64,000 bases of DNA from Mucilaginibacter myungsuensis (GTDB lineage: Bacteria > Bacteroidota > Bacteroidia > Sphingobacteriales > Sphingobacteriaceae). Below the pieces are notes generated by a model that was not told the origin of the DNA, did not search any database, and worked only from the letters and a program-made list of their open reading frames with translations. Location: contig NZ_JADFFL010000001.1 of the NCBI RefSeq assembly GCF_015222005.1, forward strand, positions 496,001 through 560,000, given 5' to 3'. Position 1 is the stretch's first letter. Every line of letters starts with the position of its first letter. Made by a program: the position numbers and the translations under genes. Positions 8,195 to 15,435 of this stretch are shown piece after piece.

Positions 8195-9369
8195 TATAAC
8201 AACTCAAATATTCCCGCTGCTCCTTGTCCTGTGCCTACGCACATGGTCACCATGCCGTATTTTTTATCTCTTCGCCGTAATTCATTGAACAACTGTACAG
8301 ACAACTTTGCCCCTGTACACCCCAACGGGTGACCCAAGGCGATAGCCCCGCCGTTAACATTCACAATATCCTGATCCAATTCCAAGCCCTTAATGATGGC
8401 CAGTGATTGCGACGCAAAAGCCTCATTCAGTTCGATAAGGTCGATATCCTGCTGTTTCATCCCGGCAGCTTTCAACACCTTAGGGATAGCCACCAGCGGA
8501 CCGATACCCATTATCCTTGGCGGTACGCCGGCCACGGCATAGTTGACCATACGGGCGATCGGTGTCAGGTTATTGGCCTTTAAAAAGCGTTCTGATACTA
8601 CCATCACAAATGCCGCGCCATCGCTGGTTTGCGATGAATTACCGGCGGTCACAACACCTTTGGCATCAAAAACAGGCTTCAGTTTGGCTAAAGCATCTAA
8701 AGAAGTATCGGCACGCGGGCCTTCGTCAGTATCAACGGTAAAGTCGCGTTTCTTTTTCTTGCCGCTTTCATCTACATAAACCTCGGTAATATTTACCGGG
8801 ACTATCTCATCCTTAAATTTACCGTCTGAGATAGCCTTGATGGCCTTTTGATGCGAATTAAAAGCGAACTGATCCTGCTCCTCGCGACCAACATTGTACT
8901 CTTTAGCAACTGCCTCAGCCGTTAAGCCCATCCCCCAATAGTAATCGGGGTTTGTTAACGCAATATCCGTATTAGGCACGATACGCCAGCCGCCCATAGG
9001 CAGCAAACTCATGCTTTCTACGCCGCCGGCGATGATACAACCAGATATACCTGCCGATATTTTGGCTGATGCGATAGCGATCGTCTCCAATCCCGATGCG
9101 CAGTATCGGTTCACCGTCATGCCCGGCACTTTGTCGGTATCCAATGCCATCAGCGATATCAAGCGGGCAACGTTAAGGCCTTGCTCAGCCTCGGGCGTCG
9201 CATTACCTACGATCACGTCATCTATCTGATCCTTATCAACATTAGGCACCGATGCCATTAAATTTTTGATCACATCCGCCGCCAGTGTATCCGGCCTGGT
9301 GAACCTGAACCCACCTCTTGTGGCCTTACCAACTGCGCTGCGGCTTGCTGCTACTATGTATGCGTCCAT
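8194..9369 (-). CDS. fadA: Acetyl-CoA acyltransferase (3-ketoacyl-CoA thiolase)
   Basis: 391 residues, the standard thiolase length. Catalytic residues are visible: C90 in [12 protein letters not shown]347 in [11 protein letters not shown] and C377 in [11 protein letters not shown]. It releases acetyl-CoA from 3-ketoacyl-CoA in the last step of each beta-oxidation cycle. It lies downstream of the FadN-type gene in the same direction, the order seen in the fadNAE operon of Bacillus subtilis and in many Bacteroidota. The biosynthetic acetoacetyl-CoA thiolase function is possible, but the neighbours argue for degradation. Confidence 0.93.
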   Translation of the reverse strand: MDAYIVAASRSAVGKATRGGFRFTRPDTLAADVIKNLMASVPNVDKDQIDDVIVGNATPEAEQGLNVARLISLMALDTDKVPGMTVNRYCASGLETIAIASAKISAGISGCIIAGGVESMSLLPMGGWRIVPNTDIALTNPDYYWGMGLTAEAVAKEYNVGREEQDQFAFNSHQKAIKAISDGKFKDEIVPVNITEVYVDESGKKKKRDFTVDTDEGPRADTSLDALAKLKPVFDAKGVVTAGNSSQTSDGAAFVMVVSERFLKANNLTPIARMVNYAVAGVPPRIMGIGPLVAIPKVLKAAGMKQQDIDLIELNEAFASQSLAIIKGLELDQDIVNVNGGAIALGHPLGCTGAKLSVQLFNELRRRDKKYGMVTMCVGTGQGAAGIFELL

Positions 9370-9381
9370 GCTTATTTTTTT

Positions 9382-9572
9382 AGTAGAGTCAAGAATATAG
9401 AATCAAGAATTAAGACAATTACATCGTTCTTTACTTTGACCACTTTATCTTGGCTCTTGACTCTATATTCCTGATTCTTTCCTCAATTTCTATCTTGATT
9501 CTTTACTCTTGACTCCTGGCTCTCTTTTCCAGACTTCCGTCTTGTCTCTTGATTCTTTACTCTTGACTCTAA
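9382..9572 (-). repeat. TCTTGATTCT/CTCTTGACTC quasi-repeat spacer
   Basis: About 190 nt between the FadN and FadA genes is made of variants of two words, TCTTGATTCT and TCTTGACTCT. A 23-nt unit is repeated exactly at 9493-9515 and 9547-9569. A 10-bp inverted repeat (AGAGTCAAGA at 9385-9394, TCTTGACTCT at 9455-9464) could fold in the transcript. The strand bias is strong: mostly pyrimidine on the plus strand after 9410. No gene is seen in it. Confidence 0.65.
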
Positions 9573-9575
9573 TAC

Positions 9576-11954
9576 CTAATTCCTCAGCACCTTCCCGCCC
9601 GTCACAATACTCTGTATCCGCTCTAAAGTTTTGCGCTCCATGCAGAGCTGCAAAAATGCTTCGCGCTCTAAATTGAGCAGATATTCTTCACTAACCGTGG
9701 TAGGTTGCGACAGGTCGCCACCACAGAGAACATAAGCTAACTTTTGCGATATTTTCACATCATGCTCGCTGATGTAATTGCCACTGTACATACTATTTGC
9801 ACCTATGTAACCTAAGCCCAAAGCCTGCTTGCCTAATACACGAATATCTGTACGTGGTATCGGCTGCACATAACCTTCGTCTGCCATGGTCAAACATTGT
9901 TGCTTAGCTTCAGCTAACAAACGGTTACGTGATACGACCACGACATCGCGGCCTTTCTTTAAATGTCCTAATTCAAAGGCCTCATAAGCAGACGTCGAAA
10001 CTTTGGCCTGGCCAATGGTCAAGAATCTGTCGCGGAAATTATTCATTTCGATATCGCCATCCTGCAGGTCATCTGATAAGCGTAAAGCGAACTCCTTGGT
10101 ACCGCCGCCGCCCGGGATCAATCCTACCCCGAACTCAACCAAGCCCATATATAACTCGGCATGAGCTACTACCTTATCAGCATGCAGGCACATCTCGCAT
10201 CCTCCGCCCAAGGCCATTTGATGCGGTGCGATCACTACCGGGATGGACGAATAACGTATCCGCATCATCGTATTCTGGAAGGCGCGGATAACCATACTCA
10301 GTTCATCAAACTCTTGCTCTACCGCCATCATAAAGATCATCCCAACATTGGCTCCTGCACTGAAGTTGACTCCTTCGTTAGAGATGACCAAACCTTTGTA
10401 AGATGCCTCGGCAAGGGTAATGGCTTTGTTGATACCCTCTATCACCTCGCCACCTATGGTATTCATCTTGGTATGGAATTCCAGGTTGATGATGCCGTCG
10501 CCAAGGTCGGTAATGGTGGTACCGCTATTCTTCCACAAGGTTTTGCTTGCGCGGATGTTATCCAGCAAGATGAACTGCTCGGTACCCGGGATAACTTTAT
10601 ACGACTTACTGGGGATATCGTAATATTTTTTATGACCGTCCTCTATTTTATAAAACGACGTCGCGCCGCTCTCCAGCATATCGTAAACCCATTGTGCAGG
10701 GTTATGGCCAATGGCCTCCATAGCTTTAACAGTATTCTCTACGCCCAAAGCATCCCACTTTTCGAATGGCCCCATATCCCAGCCGAAACCGGCGTTCATG
10801 GCAGCATCGATCTTAAATAATTCGTCGGCTATCTCCGGGATACGGTTGCTGGAATAAGCGAATAATTGATAGAACACTTCGCGGTAAAAGTCCCCGGCTT
10901 TGTCTTTAGCAGCAAAAAGGATCTTTAAACGCTCATTCATATTATCCACTGTCTTGGTGGTATCCAAAACTGGGAATTTAACTTTTTGCGATGGTTTGTA
11001 TTCCAGGGTTTTCAGATCAAGCGCAAAGAATTCGCTTTTACCGTCCACCTTTTGTTTTTTATAGAACCCCTGTTCGGTTTTGCTGCCCAGCCATTTGTTC
11101 TCAGCCATTTTGCTGACAAATCCGGGAACACCGAATAGGGCATTAGCCTCATCGTCAGGCGCATTTTGTTTCAGTCCGTTGGCTACATGCACCATGGTAT
11201 CCAAACCCACCACATCTGTAGTGCGGAATGTAGCCGATTTAGGGTGACCGATAACCGGACCGGTCAGTTTATCAACCTCTTCAACCGTCAAGCCTGACTT
11301 TTCTACATAATGCAAAATGCTCATGATGCTGAATACGCCGATACGGTTACCAATAAAGGCGGGGGTATCTTTTGCTAACACGGTGGTCTTACCTAAGAAC
11401 TTTTCTCCAAAATGCATCAGAAAATCCACCACCTCAGGTAACGTATCTTTGGTCGGAATGACCTCTAACAGTTTCAGATAGCGCGGGGGGTTAAAGAAGT
11501 GGCTACCGCAGAAGTGTTTTTTAAAGTCCTCGCTCCTGCCTTCGGTCATCAAATGGATCGGTATACCCGAAGTATTTGAGGTGATCAGCGTACCCGGCTT
11601 GCGGAACTGCTCAACCTTTTCAAAAACCTGTTGCTTGATATCAAGGCGCTCTACCACAACCTCTATCACCCAATCGCAATCGGCAATTTTGGACATATCG
11701 TCATCAAAATTCCCGGTAGTGATCCGCTTGGCGAAAGACTTTAAATAGATAGGTGAAGGATTTGATTTTAGCGCAAAATTGAGCGCATCATCCACGATCT
11801 TATTGCGGCTCTTTTTATCAGCAGCGGCATCTTTTGGGACGATATCCAGTAGCAGCACCTGCACGCCAATGTTAGCGAAGTGGCAGGCGATCCTGCTCCC
11901 CATCACACCAGAGCCTAATACAGCTACTTTTTTAATTATACGTTTAGTGTTCAT
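9576..11954 (-). CDS. fadN: Fused 3-hydroxyacyl-CoA dehydrogenase / enoyl-CoA hydratase (FadN type)
   Basis: 792 residues. The NAD-binding 3-hydroxyacyl-CoA dehydrogenase module comes first (GSGVMGSRIACHFA at ~14-27; HFFNPPRYLKLLEVI at ~150; C-terminal HCDH domains to ~460). The crotonase module follows (MALGGGCEMCLHAD and GLVEFGVGLIPGGGG at ~575-620). This order is that of B. subtilis FadN (~790 residues) and is the reverse of E. coli FadB. It carries out hydration and NAD-dependent oxidation of enoyl-CoA. The hydratase half keeps the first Glu (GGGCE), unlike the isomerase at 5509. It lies upstream of the thiolase gene and is separated from the DUF2147 gene by a repeat-type spacer. Confidence 0.93.
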   Translation of the reverse strand: MNTKRIIKKVAVLGSGVMGSRIACHFANIGVQVLLLDIVPKDAAADKKSRNKIVDDALNFALKSNPSPIYLKSFAKRITTGNFDDDMSKIADCDWVIEVVVERLDIKQQVFEKVEQFRKPGTLITSNTSGIPIHLMTEGRSEDFKKHFCGSHFFNPPRYLKLLEVIPTKDTLPEVVDFLMHFGEKFLGKTTVLAKDTPAFIGNRIGVFSIMSILHYVEKSGLTVEEVDKLTGPVIGHPKSATFRTTDVVGLDTMVHVANGLKQNAPDDEANALFGVPGFVSKMAENKWLGSKTEQGFYKKQKVDGKSEFFALDLKTLEYKPSQKVKFPVLDTTKTVDNMNERLKILFAAKDKAGDFYREVFYQLFAYSSNRIPEIADELFKIDAAMNAGFGWDMGPFEKWDALGVENTVKAMEAIGHNPAQWVYDMLESGATSFYKIEDGHKKYYDIPSKSYKVIPGTEQFILLDNIRASKTLWKNSGTTITDLGDGIINLEFHTKMNTIGGEVIEGINKAITLAEASYKGLVISNEGVNFSAGANVGMIFMMAVEQEFDELSMVIRAFQNTMMRIRYSSIPVVIAPHQMALGGGCEMCLHADKVVAHAELYMGLVEFGVGLIPGGGGTKEFALRLSDDLQDGDIEMNNFRDRFLTIGQAKVSTSAYEAFELGHLKKGRDVVVVSRNRLLAEAKQQCLTMADEGYVQPIPRTDIRVLGKQALGLGYIGANSMYSGNYISEHDVKISQKLAYVLCGGDLSQPTTVSEEYLLNLEREAFLQLCMERKTLERIQSIVTGGKVLRN

Positions 11955-11989
11955 CTTGGATAGATGTAAAGTTTAACGTGCGGTATTTT

Positions 11990-12056
11990 AAAAGCACAAA
12001 GGGCAAAGTATAGGAAGCACAAGGGCACAAAGCCTAAATAGCTTTGCAAAACCTTT
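11990..12056 (-). repeat. CTTTGTGCCC-type quasi-repeat spacer
   Basis: Near-copies of GCACAAAGGGCAAAG occur at 11994-12008 and 12017-12032, with more AAAG words following. On the coding strand they read as alternating CTTTGTGC/CTTTGCCC. Similar CTTTGTG word strings are seen between genes in many bacterial genomes. They occupy the region just upstream of the FadN gene where a promoter would be expected; no clean TAnnTTTG box was found there. Confidence 0.45.
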
Positions 12057-12076
12057 GTATTCGTCAGATCAATAGT

Positions 12077-12526
12077 TTAATCGGCCCTGGTAAAGGTAGT
12101 GGTGCGGCCTAATAACGAGATACCAATGTATCCGCGGATATCAAGCGAGTTACCTTTCAGGGTCATTTTGCAGGAATATGTTTTACCGTTTTGCGGATCG
12201 TAGATCGTTCCATCAACGTATTTGTTGTCACCGTCTTTAACAAACCCGTTCAGTACAGGTAATCCTAAACGCGGACGGGTGCGTAATTTCTCGTTGGTAT
12301 TCATCTCGTCCAATTTTGGTTTGCCGTCTTTCAAAGGTTCTTTTAGCCAAACTACCTTACCATTAAACTTGCCTGAGGCATCTTTCTTGATCTCGACCTT
12401 GCCGGTCTTCTCGGCGTTGAACCATTGGCCCTCGATCTTGTCCTGCGCTTTAGCCGCAATGTTAACGCCAATAACCGCCAGCAAAATAAATGCGGTACGG
12501 ATGAAATGTTTTTTGATCTCAGTCAT
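12077..12526 (-). CDS. DUF2147 family exported protein
   Basis: 149-residue secreted or periplasmic protein with a signal peptide (TAFILLAVIGVNIAAKAQ). The mature part begins DKIEGQWFNAEKTGKVEI and ends with RGYIGISLLGRTTTFTRAD, the typical DUF2147 layout (GxWxxxxxxxxVxI ... GYxGxSLFGRTxxW). The biochemical function of DUF2147 is not known. It sits inside the fatty-acid cluster between the acyl-CoA-binding protein and FadN genes, but this may be chance; nothing in the sequence links it to lipid metabolism. Confidence 0.85.
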   Translation of the reverse strand: MTEIKKHFIRTAFILLAVIGVNIAAKAQDKIEGQWFNAEKTGKVEIKKDASGKFNGKVVWLKEPLKDGKPKLDEMNTNEKLRTRPRLGLPVLNGFVKDGDNKYVDGTIYDPQNGKTYSCKMTLKGNSLDIRGYIGISLLGRTTTFTRAD

Positions 12527-12660
12527 CTTCTTTCAGGAATTAGGGCGACCATTCATTGGGATAGAACGACCTACCGGTTTTATAATTGGTTTGTGTAAGC
12601 AATTAACGCAATTAAGCGCGAATTGCAAAGGTTTATAAGGCGGAAAGATCTGTCAATTTT

Positions 12661-12743
12661 TCCACCCCTCCCAAACCCTCCCGAAGGGGAGGGCTTTAAA
12701 AGTAAAGGCTTATATTCCTCCCCTTCGGGGAGGCCGGGATGGG
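12661..12743. repeat. Paired CCTCCCC/GGGGAGG hairpins (REP-like)
   Basis: Two perfect 7-bp GC-rich hairpins stand side by side: CCCTCCC-GAAG-GGGAGGG (12676-12693) and CCTCCCC-TTC-GGGGAGG (12717-12733). They are separated by 23 AT-rich bases and flanked by partly complementary outer arms (CCACCCCTCCC and GGGATGGGT). The element ends at the stop codon of the acyl-CoA-binding protein gene. A second pair occurs at 15348-15435. The layout resembles REP/BIME elements. Confidence 0.7.
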
Positions 12744-13013
12744 TCACTCCTTCGCCTTCAACCCTTTAAATATCTCGATATACTGGTTCATCGCATCTTC
12801 AGAGCTTAAACCGGCCTGACCTTTCCAGGCGGTGTATTTGGCAGCGGCGACAAAATCAAACATGCCGGGTTTTTCGGTATCGGCAGGCATATCGCCGTCA
12901 GTGGCTTGTTTGTACAGGCTGTACAGTTTTAGTAAAGTCTCGTTGTCCGGACGCTTGGTCAGTTGCTTGCTTTGGGCAACGGCATCGTCAAAAGTCGCTT
13001 TCAGATCGCTCAT
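12744..13013 (-). CDS. Acyl-CoA-binding protein (ACBP)
   Basis: 89 residues, the length of a typical four-helix ACBP. Signature stretches are LKLYSLYKQATDGDMP and KYTAWKGQAGLSSEDAM, which contain the Tyr and Lys residues that bind the acyl-CoA adenine and phosphate in the animal protein. It probably buffers or carries long-chain acyl-CoA between the ligase and the dehydrogenase. ACBP is less common in bacteria than in eukaryotes but is found in Bacteroidota. The thioesterase gene ends 24 nt upstream, so the two are probably co-transcribed with the Etf genes. Confidence 0.95.
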   Translation of the reverse strand: MSDLKATFDDAVAQSKQLTKRPDNETLLKLYSLYKQATDGDMPADTEKPGMFDFVAAAKYTAWKGQAGLSSEDAMNQYIEIFKGLKAKE

Positions 13014-13037
13014 AGGTTGTGTTGTAGTTTAGTAAAA

Positions 13038-13490
13038 TTATTCTTTTGCTTTCGGCACCTCTTCGGCATAGTCAGCCGACCGGGGCGCGTGTGCAAACAT
13101 ATCGCTTATTTGGGTTGGCAGTATAGCCAATTTGCGTTTTTCCATATCTATCCAGGATCCATCGGCAATAACCACGGCGGCCTTAACGCCATCGCCGCGA
13201 TAAATCTCGTGTCTGATCGTCCACCGCGAACCATCTACACGTGAGCTAAGTACCTCGCACACAACAGTAATGGTATCACCAAGAGAAACCTCACGCAAGT
13301 ATTTCAGTTCTTCACGAAACAATACCGGACCGATCTTAGCTTCCAGCAATGTCGTTGCCTTCATACCGATACTTTGGAGCATATTCAGCCTTGCCTGTGC
13401 GCAAACGTCGGCATAAGCCGAGTGGCGCATATGTTGATTAGCGTCTATCTGTGCCCAAAGCACCTGTCCCTGGTAAAACGCGTTCTCCAT
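13038..13490 (-). CDS. Acyl-CoA thioesterase, hot-dog fold (4HBT/YbgC-like)
   Basis: 150-residue hot-dog thioesterase. The active-site loop reads VLWAQIDANQHMRHSAYAD, equivalent to the Asp-containing DxxGHxxN-type loop of YbgC/4-hydroxybenzoyl-CoA thioesterases. The central helix carries AQARLNMLQSIG. It would hydrolyse acyl-CoA and so return free CoA or limit acyl-CoA build-up. It is placed 10 nt downstream of the EtfA stop and just upstream of ACBP, which suggests coupling to the degradation pathway. Chain-length preference cannot be read. Confidence 0.85.
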   Translation of the reverse strand: MENAFYQGQVLWAQIDANQHMRHSAYADVCAQARLNMLQSIGMKATTLLEAKIGPVLFREELKYLREVSLGDTITVVCEVLSSRVDGSRWTIRHEIYRGDGVKAAVVIADGSWIDMEKRKLAILPTQISDMFAHAPRSADYAEEVPKAKE

Positions 13491-13500
13491 TTTTGGATAC

Positions 13501-14478
13501 TTATTTATGGGTCTCTTTAAACTTTTTAACGGCGGCGGTTAGTCGAGGTAATATCTCTAAAGCATCACCTACCACGCCGTAGTTCCCTGCTTTAAAGAAC
13601 GGTGCTTCGGGGTCTTTGTTTATCACCACAATGGTTTTTGACCCGTTAACACCTGCCAAATGCTGGATAGCACCGGATATACCTACCGCGATATACAAAT
13701 TAGGACGGATGGTTCCCCCTGTTTGCCCCACATGCTCGTGATGAGGGCGCCAATGCGCATCTGCCACCGGGCGAGAGCAGGCTGTTGCCGCACCCAGCTC
13801 CTTAGCTAAGTCTTCGATCAGTCCCCAATTCTCAGGACCTTTCAGTCCACGACCACCGGATACTACCAATTCAGCCTCAGCCAATAGCACTTCGCCTTTC
13901 ACTTTATTCACTTCTTTGACGGTGACGCCAAAGTCTTTTGGGCCAAAGCTGACTTGAAGTTGTTCTATCGTTGCTTTGCCATCGGCTTTACTTAATTGGA
14001 AAGTATTTGGCATAAGCGTAATTACCTTTACATCGCTGGTTACATTTACATAGGCGAACGCCTTGCCCGAGAATACAGCTTTTTTGATAGTAAAACCTTT
14101 TGCCTTATCCGGAAGTGATAACGCACCTGACACCAGACCGGCATTCAATTTTACAGCTACACGTGGTGCAACAGCACGACCGTTAACATCATGCATCATA
14201 ATGATCACTTTGCTTCCCTCCTTTTGGGCAGCCGTTAAAATAGCGGTGGTGTAGGCACGGGCATGCAGATCATTCAACCGGGCATCACTTACCTGCAATA
14301 CTTTTTGAGCGCCGTATTCGCCAAGGGCGCTTATCGCATCCTCACTAAGCGCCCCCAAGACCAAAGCAGCAACGCCCGATCCATCGGCTTTAGCTATTTC
14401 GGCAGCGTATTGCACTGCCTCGAAACTTTTCTTTTTGATATCTCCTTCGGTATGTTCTACCAATACTAATACAGACAT
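13501..14478 (-). CDS. etfA: Electron transfer flavoprotein alpha subunit
   Basis: 325 residues, the usual EtfA length. The C-terminal FAD domain is clear: SGGRGLKGPENW, CSRPVADAHWRPHHEHVGQTG, YIAVGISGAIQHLAG and VINKDPEAPFF. With EtfB it accepts electrons from acyl-CoA dehydrogenases and passes them to ETF:quinone oxidoreductase, which is not in this window. The EtfB gene lies upstream, with a 108-nt quasi-repeat spacer between. Confidence 0.96.
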   Translation of the reverse strand: MSVLVLVEHTEGDIKKKSFEAVQYAAEIAKADGSGVAALVLGALSEDAISALGEYGAQKVLQVSDARLNDLHARAYTTAILTAAQKEGSKVIIMMHDVNGRAVAPRVAVKLNAGLVSGALSLPDKAKGFTIKKAVFSGKAFAYVNVTSDVKVITLMPNTFQLSKADGKATIEQLQVSFGPKDFGVTVKEVNKVKGEVLLAEAELVVSGGRGLKGPENWGLIEDLAKELGAATACSRPVADAHWRPHHEHVGQTGGTIRPNLYIAVGISGAIQHLAGVNGSKTIVVINKDPEAPFFKAGNYGVVGDALEILPRLTAAVKKFKETHK

Positions 14479-14485
14479 GTTTTCT

Positions 14486-14586
14486 TTAGATTTGAGATGT
14501 TGAAATTAGATATGAGACGTGAGATATGAGATTTGAGACGTGTTGTACTTTTTGCCTCATATCTCACATCTCAATACTCATATCTT
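14486..14586 (-). repeat. TGAGATATGAGA-type quasi-repeat spacer
   Basis: The etfB-etfA spacer consists of TTTGAGA, TATGAGA and GAGACGTGA variants. A perfect 10-bp inverted repeat is present: GAGATATGAG at 14521-14530 and CTCATATCTC at 14556-14565. It splits two genes whose products form one heterodimer. I see no promoter or gene in it. Confidence 0.6.
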
Positions 14587-15330
14587 CTATAAAACTTTTG
14601 CCTCGCTGTGCAGTAACTCTACCAGCGCGTCCATATCGTCGGCACTTACCAATTTTATACCCGCTTTAGCAGGAGGCAATTCGTAAGATAGTATCTCGGT
14701 AACTGCCAATACCGCTGAAGGGGTAATTACCTTCAACGGTTTGGTACGTGCCGCCATGATACCGCGCATATTAGGGATACGAGCCTCTGCTACACCTTTT
14801 TGGCAGGCAATAACTACGGGTAAGTTTGCAGTATCGGTTTCTTCCCCGCCTTCTATTTCGCGGGTAACGGTCGCAGTGTTGCCATCAACCTGTACCTTGG
14901 TCGCAAAGCCGATAAAATCGGCGTCCAGCAGTTCGGCTATCATTACGCCGGTACTGCCGTTGTTGTAATCGATGGATTCTTTACCGACCAACACCAGGTC
15001 ATAACCTCCGCTCTTGGCATATTCGGCAATGTATTGAGCCGTTTGCAAAGGGTCGTTGCTGTCAGCATCTATCCGAACGGCTTCTTCGCCACCTAAAGCC
15101 AAAGCTTTACGAATAACCGGCTCCACATCTGCCTTACCGACGGTCACCAAATGCACATCGCTTGCTACACCGGTCTCTTTTAATTCCAGCGCACGCACCA
15201 AGGCATACCATTCGTCATACGGATTGATCACCCAGGTCGTCCCAGCGCTGTTGATCGCTGTATCGTTATCCTTTAAAATAATTTTTGTACTCGTATCAGG
15301 CACCTGACTGATGCAGACCAATATTTTCAT
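14587..15330 (-). CDS. etfB: Electron transfer flavoprotein beta subunit
   Basis: 247 residues, the normal EtfB size. It opens MKILVCISQVPDTSTKI and contains the EtfB nucleotide-binding features VLVGKESIDYNNGSTGVMIAE and PVVIACQKGVAEARIPNMRG. It forms the Etf heterodimer with the product of the next gene. It lies between the acyl-CoA dehydrogenase and EtfA genes in the same direction. Confidence 0.96.
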   Translation of the reverse strand: MKILVCISQVPDTSTKIILKDNDTAINSAGTTWVINPYDEWYALVRALELKETGVASDVHLVTVGKADVEPVIRKALALGGEEAVRIDADSNDPLQTAQYIAEYAKSGGYDLVLVGKESIDYNNGSTGVMIAELLDADFIGFATKVQVDGNTATVTREIEGGEETDTANLPVVIACQKGVAEARIPNMRGIMAARTKPLKVITPSAVLAVTEILSYELPPAKAGIKLVSADDMDALVELLHSEAKVL

Positions 15331-15347
15331 AGATGTTAGATTTATCG

Positions 15348-15435
15348 CCCCTCCAACCTCCCCAAAGGGGAGGCTTAAAAGAGTTTGTATGCTGTATATT
15401 TTTTTCTGCTCCCCTTTGGGTAGGCCGTGAGGGGT
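15348..15435. repeat. Second CCTCCCC/GGGGAGG hairpin pair (REP-like)
   Basis: Hairpin one is a perfect CCTCCCC-AAA-GGGGAGG (15357-15373). Hairpin two is an imperfect CTCCCC-TTT-GGGTAGG (15409-15424). Outer arms CCCCTC (15348-15353) and GAGGGG (15430-15435) can pair around both. The element reaches the stop codon of the acyl-CoA dehydrogenase gene. It has the same plan as the element at 12661-12743. Confidence 0.65.
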
